From positions 1 through 64,000 of the forward strand of contig CACESO010000005.1 of the NCBI GenBank assembly GCA_902562205.1: a DNA stretch of 64,000 nucleotides. Reading direction: 5' to 3'. This document shows, piece by piece, positions 43,247-52,819 of the stretch. The DNA is from an uncultured Pelagibacteraceae bacterium. GTDB lineage: Bacteria; Pseudomonadota; Alphaproteobacteria; Pelagibacterales; Pelagibacteraceae. Position 1 is the first letter of the stretch. Every line of letters begins with the position of its first letter. The position numbers were made by a program, and so were the translations under genes. The notes below the pieces were generated by a model. The model worked only from the letters and a program-made list of their open reading frames with translations. It made no database searches and was not told the DNA's origin.

Positions 43247-44541
43247 TAATTTAATCTAATGATCGAATTATCTTTTGCAATATATAAACTTTTGTTAAAA
43301 TAAATGGGTCTTTGAAGTTTTTTATCGTCTAATTTAAGTGTTTTTTCAATTTTACCATCTCTGAAATTCACAACTAAAACTCTTCCATTGTTCGTTGAGA
43401 CATAGATATAAAATTTGCCAATCAAAAAACCAATGGGTTGAAAGTTTTTTTTTCTTTTTTCTTTAATATTTTTAAATAAATCAGTGATTCTTATAATTTG
43501 ACCTGACTCTTTATTCATAGCTATAAGCAAACCATCATCTGAAATTGTAACTAGATAATCACCAATTATCGCTGGTCTTAATTCGGAGCTGAAATCTTGT
43601 TTCCAATTAATAGCACCTGAAAATAAATCAATTGATAAAAATTGATTATTGTTATTTGAAACAAATATCGAGTCTTCATCAGAAACAATATCTGATAATT
43701 TCAAAAAAAAAGTATTTGTAAAAGTCACATTTGATTGAGTTGGTGTCTGCCAAATTACTTTTCCACTAGAAATATTTACTGCAGTAACATCTCCTATAGA
43801 GTTACTAAAAAAAACTTTCTGATTATTTAATATAAGTGATTGTTTTTTCTGAGATCTCAAGAGTGATTGCTGGGTTTTTACTGACCATAAGAGATCTCCA
43901 GTCTCCAAAGAAAAACATCTTAACTTATTCTCCATATCAATTACCAAAGCTTTATCCTCGAAAGTTTTTATTTGAGAATTAAATGAAGAAGAATGTTTTT
44001 TCTTCCACTTTAGTTCTCCGGTATTTTTATTAATTACATAGTAATTTGCTAAATTATCTGCAATAAATAAGTCTTCTCCACTTTTGCCAAAAAATAAGAT
44101 TGGTTGTAATTTTTTATCTTGTTTTGAGTAGTGATTTTGTTTCCAAACAATATTTGAATTATTGTCGAATTTAATTATTGATCCATTGCTATCAAAGTAA
44201 AATAAGTGATTATTATCTATCAATATTTCAGGCTCAAAATTTGAGAATGATTTTATGGTTTTAAAGTTATATTTAGACATCTTTTCAAGATTTGCATCAA
44301 AATCTATGAAGCCATCATTATTTAACTGCTGATTGGAATTTATCTTCAAATTTTTTGGAATTGAAATCTTAAAATTCTGATTAAATTCACCTAAGGATTG
44401 TTTTTCATTGTTTGCTAAAACTGTAGTTGAGCTTTTATCAACCAGAATTTTTTTTTCTTTAGTCCAAAATTTTGAGTTAGGGTTTAATGAACAACCAAGA
44501 AGAAATAAAAATATAATTAAATAGAAATATATTTTAATCAC
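43246..44541 (-). CDS. bamB: outer-membrane assembly lipoprotein BamB (PQQ-like beta-propeller)
   Basis: BamB assists beta-barrel insertion as part of the BAM complex. The 431-aa protein starts with a lipoprotein signal (FYLIIFLFLLGC, cysteine near residue 17) and contains PQQ-type blades: NIVWKQN, GELKWKKKHSS, GDLLWSVK, GKVIWQTP and AINWKQDFSSELRPAIIGDYLVTISDDG. It follows the yfgM-like gene with an 8-base overlap. The usual downstream der (EngA) GTPase is replaced by a cupin gene. Confidence 0.85.
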   Translation of the reverse strand: MIKIYFYLIIFLFLLGCSLNPNSKFWTKEKKILVDKSSTTVLANNEKQSLGEFNQNFKISIPKNLKINSNQQLNNDGFIDFDANLEKMSKYNFKTIKSFSNFEPEILIDNNHLFYFDSNGSIIKFDNNSNIVWKQNHYSKQDKKLQPILFFGKSGEDLFIADNLANYYVINKNTGELKWKKKHSSSFNSQIKTFEDKALVIDMENKLRCFSLETGDLLWSVKTQQSLLRSQKKQSLILNNQKVFFSNSIGDVTAVNISSGKVIWQTPTQSNVTFTNTFFLKLSDIVSDEDSIFVSNNNNQFLSIDLFSGAINWKQDFSSELRPAIIGDYLVTISDDGLLIAMNKESGQIIRITDLFKNIKEKRKKNFQPIGFLIGKFYIYVSTNNGRVLVVNFRDGKIEKTLKLDDKKLQRPIYFNKSLYIAKDNSIIRLN

Positions 44542-45175
44542 TAAAATTCCTCTTTAAACGTCTTTCAGCTTCAATTCTGATTTCATTGTTTGCTAATTCA
44601 GAATTTAATATTTCTTCCAAAAAATCTTTTGACTTTATTAAATTATTATTATGTTCAAAGTAGTCTGCCATTAGAAGTAATGCGTGAGATTTCCAAACAC
44701 TTTCTGATTTGAGTATAGGATTTAATACGTCAAGTAGTTCATTTTCTGATATTATTTCTGCATTGTACATTGCTTTTTTATAAATGATTAAATTTTTAAT
44801 TTCTTTTTCCTTCTGAGAATTTATTACTAGATCAAAGAAATTATTTATTTTTTTTTGGTCATTCATTAAATCATTTTCGATGATAAAATATAATGACAAA
44901 GCCGAATAAATTGGATCTTTTCCTTTTATAATTTTTACCAATTGTTCAATTTCATTGGTGTTTTTTGCCGATATTTCATTCAAAGTAATTTGATTATAAG
45001 TCTCTGCAACCTCTAATTTTGCTCTTTTTTCATATTCTTGATAACCAAAGTACGAAAATAGTAACAACAATATTGACACTAATGAACCTATTAATTTTTT
45101 ATAGTTATTAGAAAAAAAATTTTTTATTTTTTCAATTCTTGTGTTTTGATTAATGATTTCTATATCTTCGGACAT
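44534..45175 (-). CDS. YfgM-like membrane-anchored TPR protein
   Basis: The 213-aa protein has one membrane helix (KLIGSLVSILLLLFSYFGYQEY, about 27-48) after a short acidic N-terminus and a periplasmic TPR-like helical domain, as in the YfgM/AncA chaperone-like family. The yfgM-bamB order is conserved in proteobacteria. It starts two bases before the acnA stop, and the pair is likely co-transcribed. Confidence 0.75.
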   Translation of the reverse strand: MSEDIEIINQNTRIEKIKNFFSNNYKKLIGSLVSILLLLFSYFGYQEYEKRAKLEVAETYNQITLNEISAKNTNEIEQLVKIIKGKDPIYSALSLYFIIENDLMNDQKKINNFFDLVINSQKEKEIKNLIIYKKAMYNAEIISENELLDVLNPILKSESVWKSHALLLMADYFEHNNNLIKSKDFLEEILNSELANNEIRIEAERRLKRNFSD

Positions 45176-45177
45176 TG

Positions 45178-47847
45178 TTAAATTGTATTTCTTAAAACAT
45201 ATTGAAGAATCCCACCATGCTTATAATATTCTAACTCATTATTAGTATCTATTCTGCAAAGCATTTTAATTTTTTTTATTTCTCCATTTTGATATTTAAA
45301 TTCGACAGATAGTTTATCCCCAGGATTTAGACCTTTTTCTATTCCATTGACTGTAATTATTTCTGAACCTGTAAGTTTTAATTTTTTTCTGTCTATACCA
45401 TCTATGAACTGTAATGGTAATATTCCCATTCCAATTAAATTCGATCTATGTATTCTCTCAAAACTTTCAGCAAATACAGATTTTACTCCTAAAAGTTTTG
45501 TACCCTTAGCTGCCCAATCTCTTGAAGAGCCTGTTCCATATTCTTTGCCGCCAATGACTATTAAATCAGTTTTTCTTTTTTTATACTCCTCTACTGCTTC
45601 AAAAACTGGCATTATTTTTTCCTCAGGGTACAGTTTAGTAAATCCCCCTTCAGTCCCTGGTGCCATCTCATTTCTTATTCTAATATTTGCAAAGGTTCCT
45701 CTCATCATAACTTCATGATTACCTCTTCTAGAGCCGTAAGAATTAAAATCTTTTTGTAGAACTTGATTTTTCATAAAATAATCACCCGTTGGACTCTCTT
45801 TTTGAATTGAGCCAGCTGGAGATATATGATCTGTCGTAACCATGTCTCCTAAAATTAATAAAGGTCTAGCATTAATAATATCCTTAAATCCATCAGGGCT
45901 ATCTTTAAGATTCTCGAAGAATGGTGGTTTTTTCACATATGTTGAGTTGTCATCCCATTCATAGATGCTGCTTTCTTTTGTTTTGATATTTTGCCATTGT
46001 GATGGTCCTTTGGATACATTTGAATATCTATTAATAAACATTTCTGCATTTAGAGAATTACTTAATGTGTCTTCAATCTCTTTATTAGATGGCCAAATAT
46101 CTTTTAAAAAAATATCTTTTCCATCTTTAGATTTCCCCAATGAATCTTTATAAAAATCAAATTTCATGTGTCCAGCTAGTGCATAGGCTACTACTAAGGG
46201 TGGTGATGCCAAATAATTAGCTTTAATCAGTGGAGAGATTCTTCCTTCAAAATTTCTATTACCAGATAATACTGAAACGGCATAAATATTATTTTTTTGA
46301 ACAGCTGAAGATATATTTTCTGGTAATGGACCAGAGTTACCAATACAAGTTGTACAACCATAACCAACAAGATTGAAACCGAGCTTATCTAGGTAAACGT
46401 TTAAACCGGCTTTTGCTAAGTAATCAGTAACTACTTGAGACCCTGGTGCAAGAGAAGTTTTTACCCACGGCTTTGTTGTTAACCCAAGATCACAAGCTTT
46501 CTTTGCAAGTAAACCTGCTCCGATAAGTACATTAGGATTTGATGTATTTGTACACGAAGTGATTGCTGCTATTAAAATAGAACCATCTTTAATTTCATAA
46601 TCTGTCCCATCAACTTTTGAAGTGGAAAAAGTTTCCCTTTTTGTAATGTTTTTAAAATTTAAATCAAAATCTTTAGAAGCCTCTGTTAATAAAACTTTAT
46701 CTTGAGGTCTTTTAGGCCCAGAAATTGTTGGAACGACTGTAGACATATCTAATTTAAGAGTGTCAGTGAAAACTATATCATCACTTACCCATAACCCTTG
46801 CTCTTGTGCATATCTTTTAACTATTTCTACTTGATTTTTATCTCTACCAGAAAACTCTAGATATTTTAAAGTTTCATCATCAATTGGAAAAAAACCACAT
46901 GTTGCTCCATACTCTGGTGCCATATTAGCTATAGTTGCTCTGTCAGCAAGAGTAAGATTTTTAAGTCCCTCCCCATAAAATTCAACAAACTTTCCAACAA
47001 CACCTTTATCCCTTAACATTTTAACTACTGTCAAAACTAAGTCAGTTGCAGTTGTACCTTCTGGAAGTTTATTTGTTATTTCAAAACCAATCACTTCAGG
47101 TATTAACATGGAGATCGGCTGCCCGAGCATACCGGCTTCCGCTTCTATGCCTCCTACTCCCCATCCAAGAACAGACAAGCCATTTACCATAGTAGTGTGG
47201 CTATCAGTTCCTACTAAAGTATCTGGAAAAATATAATCTTTGTTTTCAAATTTTTCTTTCCATACTACTTTGGAAAGATACTCTAGATTAACTTGATGGC
47301 ATATCCCAGTCCCTGGTGGAACTATTCTAAAATTATCAAAAGCTTGTTGTCCCCATTTCAAAAAAGAATATCTCTCAGCATTTCTCTGGAATTCAATTTC
47401 AACATTTTTCTTTAACGAGTCTGGAGTTGAAAACTTATCAACTTGTACTGAGTGGTCGATCACTAAATCAACAGAAGACAATGGATTTATTATTTGTGGA
47501 TCCATATTTTTTTCTTTAACAGCCTCACGCATAGCAGCTAAATCTGCGACTGCGGGTATTCCTGTATAATCTTGTAGAAGTACTCTAGCAGGTCTATACG
47601 CAATTTCTGTCTCGGACTTTTTATCTTTTAGCCATTTTTGCAAAGCAAGGATTTGATCTTTGGTGACTGTCTTGCCATCTTCATACCGTAGTAAATTTTC
47701 TAATAAAACTTTTAATGATTTAGGTAGTTTTTCTATACCTTTTAAACCATTCTGTTCTGCAGTTTTCAAAGAAAAATAATTATATTCTTTTTCATTAATA
47801 TTAATCGAGGTGAGAGATTTATAAGAATTTTTATTTCCTGGTTTCAT
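45178..47847 (-). CDS. acnA: aconitate hydratase AcnA
   Basis: The TCA-cycle isomerase of citrate and isocitrate. The 889-aa protein has the cluster cysteines in AAITSCTNTSNPNVLIGAG near 428-446 and YGCTTCIGNSGPLP near 498-511, GTDSHTTMVNGLSVLGWGVGGIEAEA near 213-238, and the C-terminal swivel domain motif GSSRDWAAKG near 771-780. The AcnA/IRP type is clear. The frame is intact. It heads the acnA-yfgM-bamB-cupin-yjbQ block. Confidence 0.97.
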   Translation of the reverse strand: MKPGNKNSYKSLTSININEKEYNYFSLKTAEQNGLKGIEKLPKSLKVLLENLLRYEDGKTVTKDQILALQKWLKDKKSETEIAYRPARVLLQDYTGIPAVADLAAMREAVKEKNMDPQIINPLSSVDLVIDHSVQVDKFSTPDSLKKNVEIEFQRNAERYSFLKWGQQAFDNFRIVPPGTGICHQVNLEYLSKVVWKEKFENKDYIFPDTLVGTDSHTTMVNGLSVLGWGVGGIEAEAGMLGQPISMLIPEVIGFEITNKLPEGTTATDLVLTVVKMLRDKGVVGKFVEFYGEGLKNLTLADRATIANMAPEYGATCGFFPIDDETLKYLEFSGRDKNQVEIVKRYAQEQGLWVSDDIVFTDTLKLDMSTVVPTISGPKRPQDKVLLTEASKDFDLNFKNITKRETFSTSKVDGTDYEIKDGSILIAAITSCTNTSNPNVLIGAGLLAKKACDLGLTTKPWVKTSLAPGSQVVTDYLAKAGLNVYLDKLGFNLVGYGCTTCIGNSGPLPENISSAVQKNNIYAVSVLSGNRNFEGRISPLIKANYLASPPLVVAYALAGHMKFDFYKDSLGKSKDGKDIFLKDIWPSNKEIEDTLSNSLNAEMFINRYSNVSKGPSQWQNIKTKESSIYEWDDNSTYVKKPPFFENLKDSPDGFKDIINARPLLILGDMVTTDHISPAGSIQKESPTGDYFMKNQVLQKDFNSYGSRRGNHEVMMRGTFANIRIRNEMAPGTEGGFTKLYPEEKIMPVFEAVEEYKKRKTDLIVIGGKEYGTGSSRDWAAKGTKLLGVKSVFAESFERIHRSNLIGMGILPLQFIDGIDRKKLKLTGSEIITVNGIEKGLNPGDKLSVEFKYQNGEIKKIKMLCRIDTNNELEYYKHGGILQYVLRNTI

Positions 47848-47938
47848 ATCAAATTATTTTTTTGAGTAAAAAGTAAGCTGACATAACATAATAAAATAAT
47901 TAAATAAATTTATCATTTGTCGCAAATTTACTAGCAAA

Positions 47939-48280
47939 TTAAGCTATCGGTAACCCATCATCAGTTTTCTGTGAAGGGTGGAGTAATACAACTTTTCCCT
48001 CTTGGTCGATTGCACCAAGTATTAAAACCTGTGAAACAACTCCAGCGATATTTTTTTCTGCAAAATTACAGACACCAATAACCTGCTTATTCATCAAATT
48101 TTCCTCATTATAATAATGTGTAATTTGGGCAGAAGATTGTTTAATGCCTATTTCTTTTCCAAAATCAACCTTTACAACTAGTGAAGGTTTTCGAGCCTTT
48201 TCATTTTTTTTGACTGAAATTACAGTACCGATTCTTAAATCGATCTTATCAAATTGATCATAGGATATTTGTTCTTTCAT
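47939..48280 (-). CDS. CsaA-like tRNA-binding domain protein
   Basis: The 113-aa protein is a single OB-fold tRNA-binding domain: FDKIDLRIGTVISVKKNEKARKPSLVVKVDFG near 11-42, QSSAQITHYYNEENLMNKQVIGVCNFAEKNI near 54-84. It closely matches the CsaA/MetRS-beta C-terminal family, which acts as a tRNA-binding or secretion-related chaperone. It stands alone between acnA and argE. Confidence 0.85.
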   Translation of the reverse strand: MKEQISYDQFDKIDLRIGTVISVKKNEKARKPSLVVKVDFGKEIGIKQSSAQITHYYNEENLMNKQVIGVCNFAEKNIAGVVSQVLILGAIDQEGKVVLLHPSQKTDDGLPIA

Positions 48281-48307
48281 GGAATTAATATATAATTCTT
48301 TTTACGA

Positions 48308-49498
48308 ATGAGTACAGAAAATTATTCAGATAAATTATATAACGATTCAATAAAAATTCTCTCTGATTTGATAGGGTTTAAAACTATTTCAGGTGAAGAT
48401 AATAACTCAATTATTAATTACTGTGAAAAAATTTTAGGTGATGCCGGCGCATCATCATTTAAGGTATTTGATAATGATAAAAAAAGAGTAAACCTATTTT
48501 CAACTTTAAAATCAAAAAAAAAGACCGGAAAAAAATCTATAATTTTTTCGGGTCATACTGATGTGGTGCCTGTAACCAAAAGTTGGTCAACAGATCCTTT
48601 TAAAGCAACAATTAAAGATGGGAAACTGTTTGGAAGAGGATCGTGTGATATGAAGGGTTTTTTGGCTTGCGTGTTAGCATATGCACCAGTATTTTCCTCT
48701 GAAAAATTAGATCGAGATATCCATTTTTCTTTTACTTTTGATGAAGAGACAGCGTGTCAAGGAGCGCCCCTTTTAATAGATGAATTAAAAAAAAGAAATA
48801 TAAAAAACTCTTTGTGTATTGTTGGAGAGCCTACTAATATGAAAATAATTGATGCTCACAAGGGTTGTTATGAATACACAACACATTTTCATGGTCTTGC
48901 TGGTCATGGTTCGCAGCCTGACAAAGGAGTGAATGCAGTAGAATATGCTTCGAAATTTATTCAAAAACTTATGCAATTAAGAGAAGATTTAAAAAAAAGA
49001 AAACCTAAAAATTCTGTATTTAACCCACCATATACTACTCTACAAATTGGAGGTATTTCAGGTGGAATTGCAAGAAATGTAATAGCTGACAAATGTAAGG
49101 TTGATTGGGAATTAAGACCTGTTGTAAAAGAAGATGGGGTCTTTGTTAATAATGAAATAGATAAATTTGTAAAAACAGAATTACTTCCAGAAATGCAAAA
49201 AGTTTATTCAAAATCTGAGATACGAAAGGAAGTAATCGGAGAAATTATAGGGTTCAATAGAGAAAAAAATTCTGAGGCTTGTGAGTTAGTATCAAGCATT
49301 ACTGGAGATAATTCACGTGAAGTTGTGTCTTTTGGTACAGAGGCAGGGCTTTTTCAAGAAATTGGAATTAGCACAGTTGTTTGTGGACCTGGATCAATTG
49401 AACAAGCTCACAAAGTTAATGAATTTATTAAGTTAGAAGAATTAAAAAAATGTCTTAGGTTTTTGGATGGTGTTAAAGAAAAATCAAAATTTAATTAG
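48308..49498 (+). CDS. argE: acetylornithine deacetylase (M20 family)
   Basis: It hydrolyses N-acetylornithine to ornithine in arginine synthesis, or a related N-acylated amino acid. The 396-aa protein has the M20 zinc motifs IFSGHTDVVPVTKSW near 81-95, GRGSCDMKGFLA near 109-120 and FDEETACQGAPLL near 146-158, and the dimerisation domain HGLAGHGSQPDKGVNA near 193-208. It is most like the proteobacterial ArgE/DapE-related ArgE. It overlaps the convergent aldehyde dehydrogenase by 8 bases. An N-acetyl-diaminobutyrate deacetylase (DoeB) role is possible given the doeA gene in this window. Confidence 0.8.
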   Translation: MSTENYSDKLYNDSIKILSDLIGFKTISGEDNNSIINYCEKILGDAGASSFKVFDNDKKRVNLFSTLKSKKKTGKKSIIFSGHTDVVPVTKSWSTDPFKATIKDGKLFGRGSCDMKGFLACVLAYAPVFSSEKLDRDIHFSFTFDEETACQGAPLLIDELKKRNIKNSLCIVGEPTNMKIIDAHKGCYEYTTHFHGLAGHGSQPDKGVNAVEYASKFIQKLMQLREDLKKRKPKNSVFNPPYTTLQIGGISGGIARNVIADKCKVDWELRPVVKEDGVFVNNEIDKFVKTELLPEMQKVYSKSEIRKEVIGEIIGFNREKNSEACELVSSITGDNSREVVSFGTEAGLFQEIGISTVVCGPGSIEQAHKVNEFIKLEELKKCLRFLDGVKEKSKFN

Positions 49499-50927
49499 CC
49501 CAACCACCTACTGATTTAACTTCTAAAAATTCTAATAAGCCTTCTTTTCCTGCTTCACGACCTATACCAGAGTGTTTGAACCCTCCGAACGGTGCATCGA
49601 CTGCTATACCAGCTCCGTTAACATCTACCATTCCAGATCTAAGTCTTCTTGCAACTCTATTGGCTTTTTCTTTATCTTTAGTTTGAATGTAATTAGTTAG
49701 ACCGTAATCAGTATCATTTGCAATACTTATTGCTTCCTCCTCGTTTTCGAAAGGTATAATTGAAAGCACTGGACCAAAAATTTCAGTTCTTGCAATTTCC
49801 ATTTGATTATTAACGTCGGCAAAGGCTGTAGGTTTAACAAAGTAACCTTTATCTATTCCATCAGGTTTTCCTACTCCCCCTGCAACAAGTTTGGCACCTT
49901 CATCAATACCTTTTTGAATAAGCGATTGTATTTTTTTGTATTGTACTTCAGATACTACTGGACCGATGTGTTCCCCTTCTTTTTTAGGATCTCCAACTTT
50001 CATAGTATTTGCAAATTTTTTTACTCTTTCAACCGCCTCGTCATACATACTTTTTTCGACAAGCATTCTTGTTGGTGCATTACAAGATTGGCCTGAGTTT
50101 CTAAAGCATCTCAAAGCTCCTCTCTCGATAGCTTCAGGGTCTGCATCTTCAAAAATTATATTTGCTCCTTTTCCACCAAGTTCAAGACTAACTCTTTTGA
50201 AATCTTTAGCTGCATTTTGTGATATTAAAGCCCCTGCTCTTGTTGATCCTGTAAATGAGATCATGTTTATATCTGGATGGCTTGTTAAAGCATCTCCCGT
50301 TGTTGCGCCATCTCCATTAACTAAATTGAAAACTCCTGGAGGAAAACCTGCTTCATCAATGAGTTCTGTTAATATCATTGCTGATAGTGGTGCTACTTCA
50401 GATGGTTTTAAAATCATAGTGCAGCCTGAAGCTAAAGCGGGCATAACTTTTAAACATGTTTGGTTCATTGGCCAATTCCAAGGTGTAATTAATGCACACA
50501 CCCCTTTAGGTTCATAAATAAGTCTTTGGTTTTTTGCATGCTCCCCTAGTGGTTTCTCAAAATCAAATTCTTTTAAATATCTAATAAAAGTTTTTATATG
50601 TGCGGCACCTGTTCCGGCTTGCAATTTTGTTGAAAAATCTTTTGGAGCTCCCATTTCTGTAGTTATGGTTTCAGCAATGTCCGACCATCTTTTTTTATAT
50701 AATTCATATAATTTCTCTAATGGTTCTAATCTTTCTTTTTTTGATGAGAAAGCCCATGTTTTGAAAGCTTCTTTTGCAGACAAAACTGCATCATTGACAT
50801 CTTCTTTTGAACCTAAAGATATTTCTGCACAAACCTCTTCTGTTGCAGGATTTATTACTTGAATACTTTTATTACTTTTTGGTGAAACCCATTTACCATT
50901 AATATAAAATTTTTTTTTGTCAGACAT
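49491..50927 (-). CDS. aldehyde dehydrogenase (NAD(P)+)
   Basis: The 478-aa protein has catalytic Glu in ELGGKGANIIFEDADP near 246-261 and catalytic Cys in FRNSGQSCNAPTRM near 273-286; PWNWPMNQTCLKVMPALASG near 145-164 is the cofactor region. It lies 14 bases after the agmatinase-family gene, so a 4-guanidinobutyraldehyde, 4-aminobutyraldehyde or similar amine-derived aldehyde is a plausible substrate. The specificity is inferred from context only. Confidence 0.85.
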   Translation of the reverse strand: MSDKKKFYINGKWVSPKSNKSIQVINPATEEVCAEISLGSKEDVNDAVLSAKEAFKTWAFSSKKERLEPLEKLYELYKKRWSDIAETITTEMGAPKDFSTKLQAGTGAAHIKTFIRYLKEFDFEKPLGEHAKNQRLIYEPKGVCALITPWNWPMNQTCLKVMPALASGCTMILKPSEVAPLSAMILTELIDEAGFPPGVFNLVNGDGATTGDALTSHPDINMISFTGSTRAGALISQNAAKDFKRVSLELGGKGANIIFEDADPEAIERGALRCFRNSGQSCNAPTRMLVEKSMYDEAVERVKKFANTMKVGDPKKEGEHIGPVVSEVQYKKIQSLIQKGIDEGAKLVAGGVGKPDGIDKGYFVKPTAFADVNNQMEIARTEIFGPVLSIIPFENEEEAISIANDTDYGLTNYIQTKDKEKANRVARRLRSGMVDVNGAGIAVDAPFGGFKHSGIGREAGKEGLLEFLEVKSVGGWAN

Positions 50928-50941
50928 GACGGGAAATTAAC

Positions 50942-51904
50942 TTATCCTTTTACTTTTGCAAATAAATTAGTGATTTCATAAATTATTGTTGCTGCGGCTA
51001 ATGATGTTACCTCAGCGTGATCATAAGCAGGGGAGACCTCTACAACATCTGCTGAAATCAGTTTCATTCCCGATAATCCTCTTATTACGTTTACCATTTC
51101 TCTTGTAGACATACCTGCTATCTCAGGGGTTCCCGTACCTGGTGCATATGCTGGATCAAGGACATCTATATCAATTGATAAATATAATGGATTGTCGCCT
51201 ACTCTTTTTCTTATTCTTTGAACAATTTTATCAACTCCCTCACTTTGGAATTCATCGCAATGAATTGTTTTAAATCCAAAACTTTCATCGTTTTTAAGAT
51301 CATCTCTGCTGTAGAGCGGTCCTCTTATACCAACATGCATTGATGCATCATCTAGGAATAAATTTTCTTCTCGAGCTCTACGAAAAGGTGTTCCATGGGT
51401 ATAAGGTGCACCCATGTAAGTATCCCATGTATCTAAGTGAGCATCAAAATGAACAAGTGCTACAGGTCCTCCATTTATTTTGTTGATTGCTCTTAAAAGT
51501 GGAAATGCTATCGTATGATCTCCTCCCATGCTAATGATTCTGCCAGTCTTTTTAAGTAAATCGTAAGCACCTTTTTCTATTTGTTTTATTGCCTCATCAA
51601 TATTAAATGGATTACAGGTTATATCCCCAGCGTCAGCAACTTGCTGAACTTTAAATGGTTCAACATCATAATTTGGGTGGTAGTTAGTTCTTAAATGTCT
51701 TGAAGCCTGTCTTATGCTTTGAGGACCAAATCTTGCGCCTGGTCTATAACTTGTGCCTGCATCAAAAGGAATGCCAACGATTGCTAAATCGCAACTTTCT
51801 ACATCTCTTAACTCGGGTAACCTTGCAAAAGTACTTGGACCAGCAAATCTTGGAACTACTGTTCCACTTACTGGTTGAATAGGATTTTTATTTTTTTTTT
51901 TCAC
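50942..51904 (-). CDS. speB: agmatinase/ureohydrolase family protein
   Basis: Manganese ureohydrolase motifs are intact: SMGGDHTIAF, HFDAHLDTWDTYMG and SIDIDVLDPAYAPGTGTPE. The start is set at a GTG at 51904 (VKKKNKNPIQPVSGT), where it overlaps the stop of a small membrane ORF as GTGA; an ATG at 51937 would add an unlike 11 residues. This gives 320 aa. The substrate may be agmatine, guanidinobutyrate or another guanidino acid. It is followed by an aldehyde dehydrogenase, consistent with a guanidino-compound pathway. Confidence 0.85.
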   Translation of the reverse strand: MKKKNKNPIQPVSGTVVPRFAGPSTFARLPELRDVESCDLAIVGIPFDAGTSYRPGARFGPQSIRQASRHLRTNYHPNYDVEPFKVQQVADAGDITCNPFNIDEAIKQIEKGAYDLLKKTGRIISMGGDHTIAFPLLRAINKINGGPVALVHFDAHLDTWDTYMGAPYTHGTPFRRAREENLFLDDASMHVGIRGPLYSRDDLKNDESFGFKTIHCDEFQSEGVDKIVQRIRKRVGDNPLYLSIDIDVLDPAYAPGTGTPEIAGMSTREMVNVIRGLSGMKLISADVVEVSPAYDHAEVTSLAAATIIYEITNLFAKVKG

Positions 51905-52026
51905 GAAAATATAACAATCGATATTAGTACCATCCAAAAAAACCCATAATAATAGACAATGTATTTACTAGTAAAAAGATTTGGAACTGATTTAGGATCT
52001 GACTCTCTCTTTTTCTTTTTTTTCAT
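51901..52026 (-). CDS. 41-aa membrane peptide coupled to the agmatinase gene
   Basis: The ORF opens with ATG at 52026 (MKKKKKRESDPKSVPNLF) and ends in a TGA that overlaps the agmatinase GTG by GTGA. It has a basic N-terminus and one hydrophobic helix (about residues 23-41: YIVYYYGFFWMVLISIVIFS). A longer in-frame version upstream is less likely. The coupling makes it a good small-gene candidate with unknown function. Confidence 0.55.
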   Translation of the reverse strand: MKKKKKRESDPKSVPNLFTSKYIVYYYGFFWMVLISIVIFS

Positions 52027-52078
52027 TTCTTTAATGTACCATATGATATTAAATTCTAATATGTTTATATTCAAAAAA

Positions 52079-52810
52079 ATGAAATTAAATATTTTAATAT
52101 TATTATTATTCTTCACAATTTTTCAGTCTAAAGCTGACCAAATTTATGAATTAATAAAAATACCTAATCTTAAGATCTATCAAATAGATAAAGAAAATAA
52201 TTTGAGATATCTTACCCCTAAAAAAGACTTCGTTACTAATTCAGGAATAAATAATGTTAGCTGTAAAAAATCAAATAACTATAAAGTTGAGAAAAAATAT
52301 ATAAAAACTAAAAATGAGTTGAATGTTTTTAAAAAGGCACTTTTTGAAAAAATAAAACTAAAATATATCGTTTTATGTGAAAAGTTAAAAGTTGGTGAGA
52401 TTAATGCTCTTGGTTTTGCTAACCCAGAGATGGAAACAATTTTATTGAATATCAATACAAATGATGATGATTTTGAAAGAGTAATTCATCATGAAATATT
52501 TCATATTATAGAAAATAATTATAAAAAATTTTTCCCAGATTCAGTTTGGGCTAAATTTAATAATCCAAGTTTTTATTATTCAGGTAGTTCAACAAGTCCA
52601 GAGGCGTATAGTCTAGCGAAACTTAATAATACTAATGGTTTCTTTTCAGAATATGCAAAATATTCAATATCAGAAGACATGGCTGAAACCTTTTCCTTTA
52701 TCACTTCTAGGGAAAAATATGTTTCCGAAGTAATAAACTTAGACAAAATTCTAAATAAAAAAGTAATTTTTATAAAAGAAGGAATGTCAAATATTAAAAA
52801 ATCTTTATAA
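52079..52810 (+). CDS. secreted zinc metalloprotease-like protein
   Basis: The start is set at ATG 52079 (MKLNILILLLFFTIFQSKA), which gives a clean signal peptide and 243 aa; the frame is open from 51959 but the extra N-terminus is low-complexity. HHEIFH near residues 137-142 contains HExxH, and EDMAETFSF near 196 supplies a candidate third ligand of the gluzincin type. It is probably a periplasmic peptidase. The substrate is unknown. The cyclophilin gene follows 9 bases later. Confidence 0.65.
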   Translation: MKLNILILLLFFTIFQSKADQIYELIKIPNLKIYQIDKENNLRYLTPKKDFVTNSGINNVSCKKSNNYKVEKKYIKTKNELNVFKKALFEKIKLKYIVLCEKLKVGEINALGFANPEMETILLNINTNDDDFERVIHHEIFHIIENNYKKFFPDSVWAKFNNPSFYYSGSSTSPEAYSLAKLNNTNGFFSEYAKYSISEDMAETFSFITSREKYVSEVINLDKILNKKVIFIKEGMSNIKKSL

Positions 52811-52819
52811 ATTTTAAAA

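Noticed and set aside
51959..52078. N-terminal extension of the HExxH protein frame
   Set aside because: The extra 40 residues are low-complexity (a run of Phe), overlap the small minus-strand ORF and precede a clean signal peptide at 52079.
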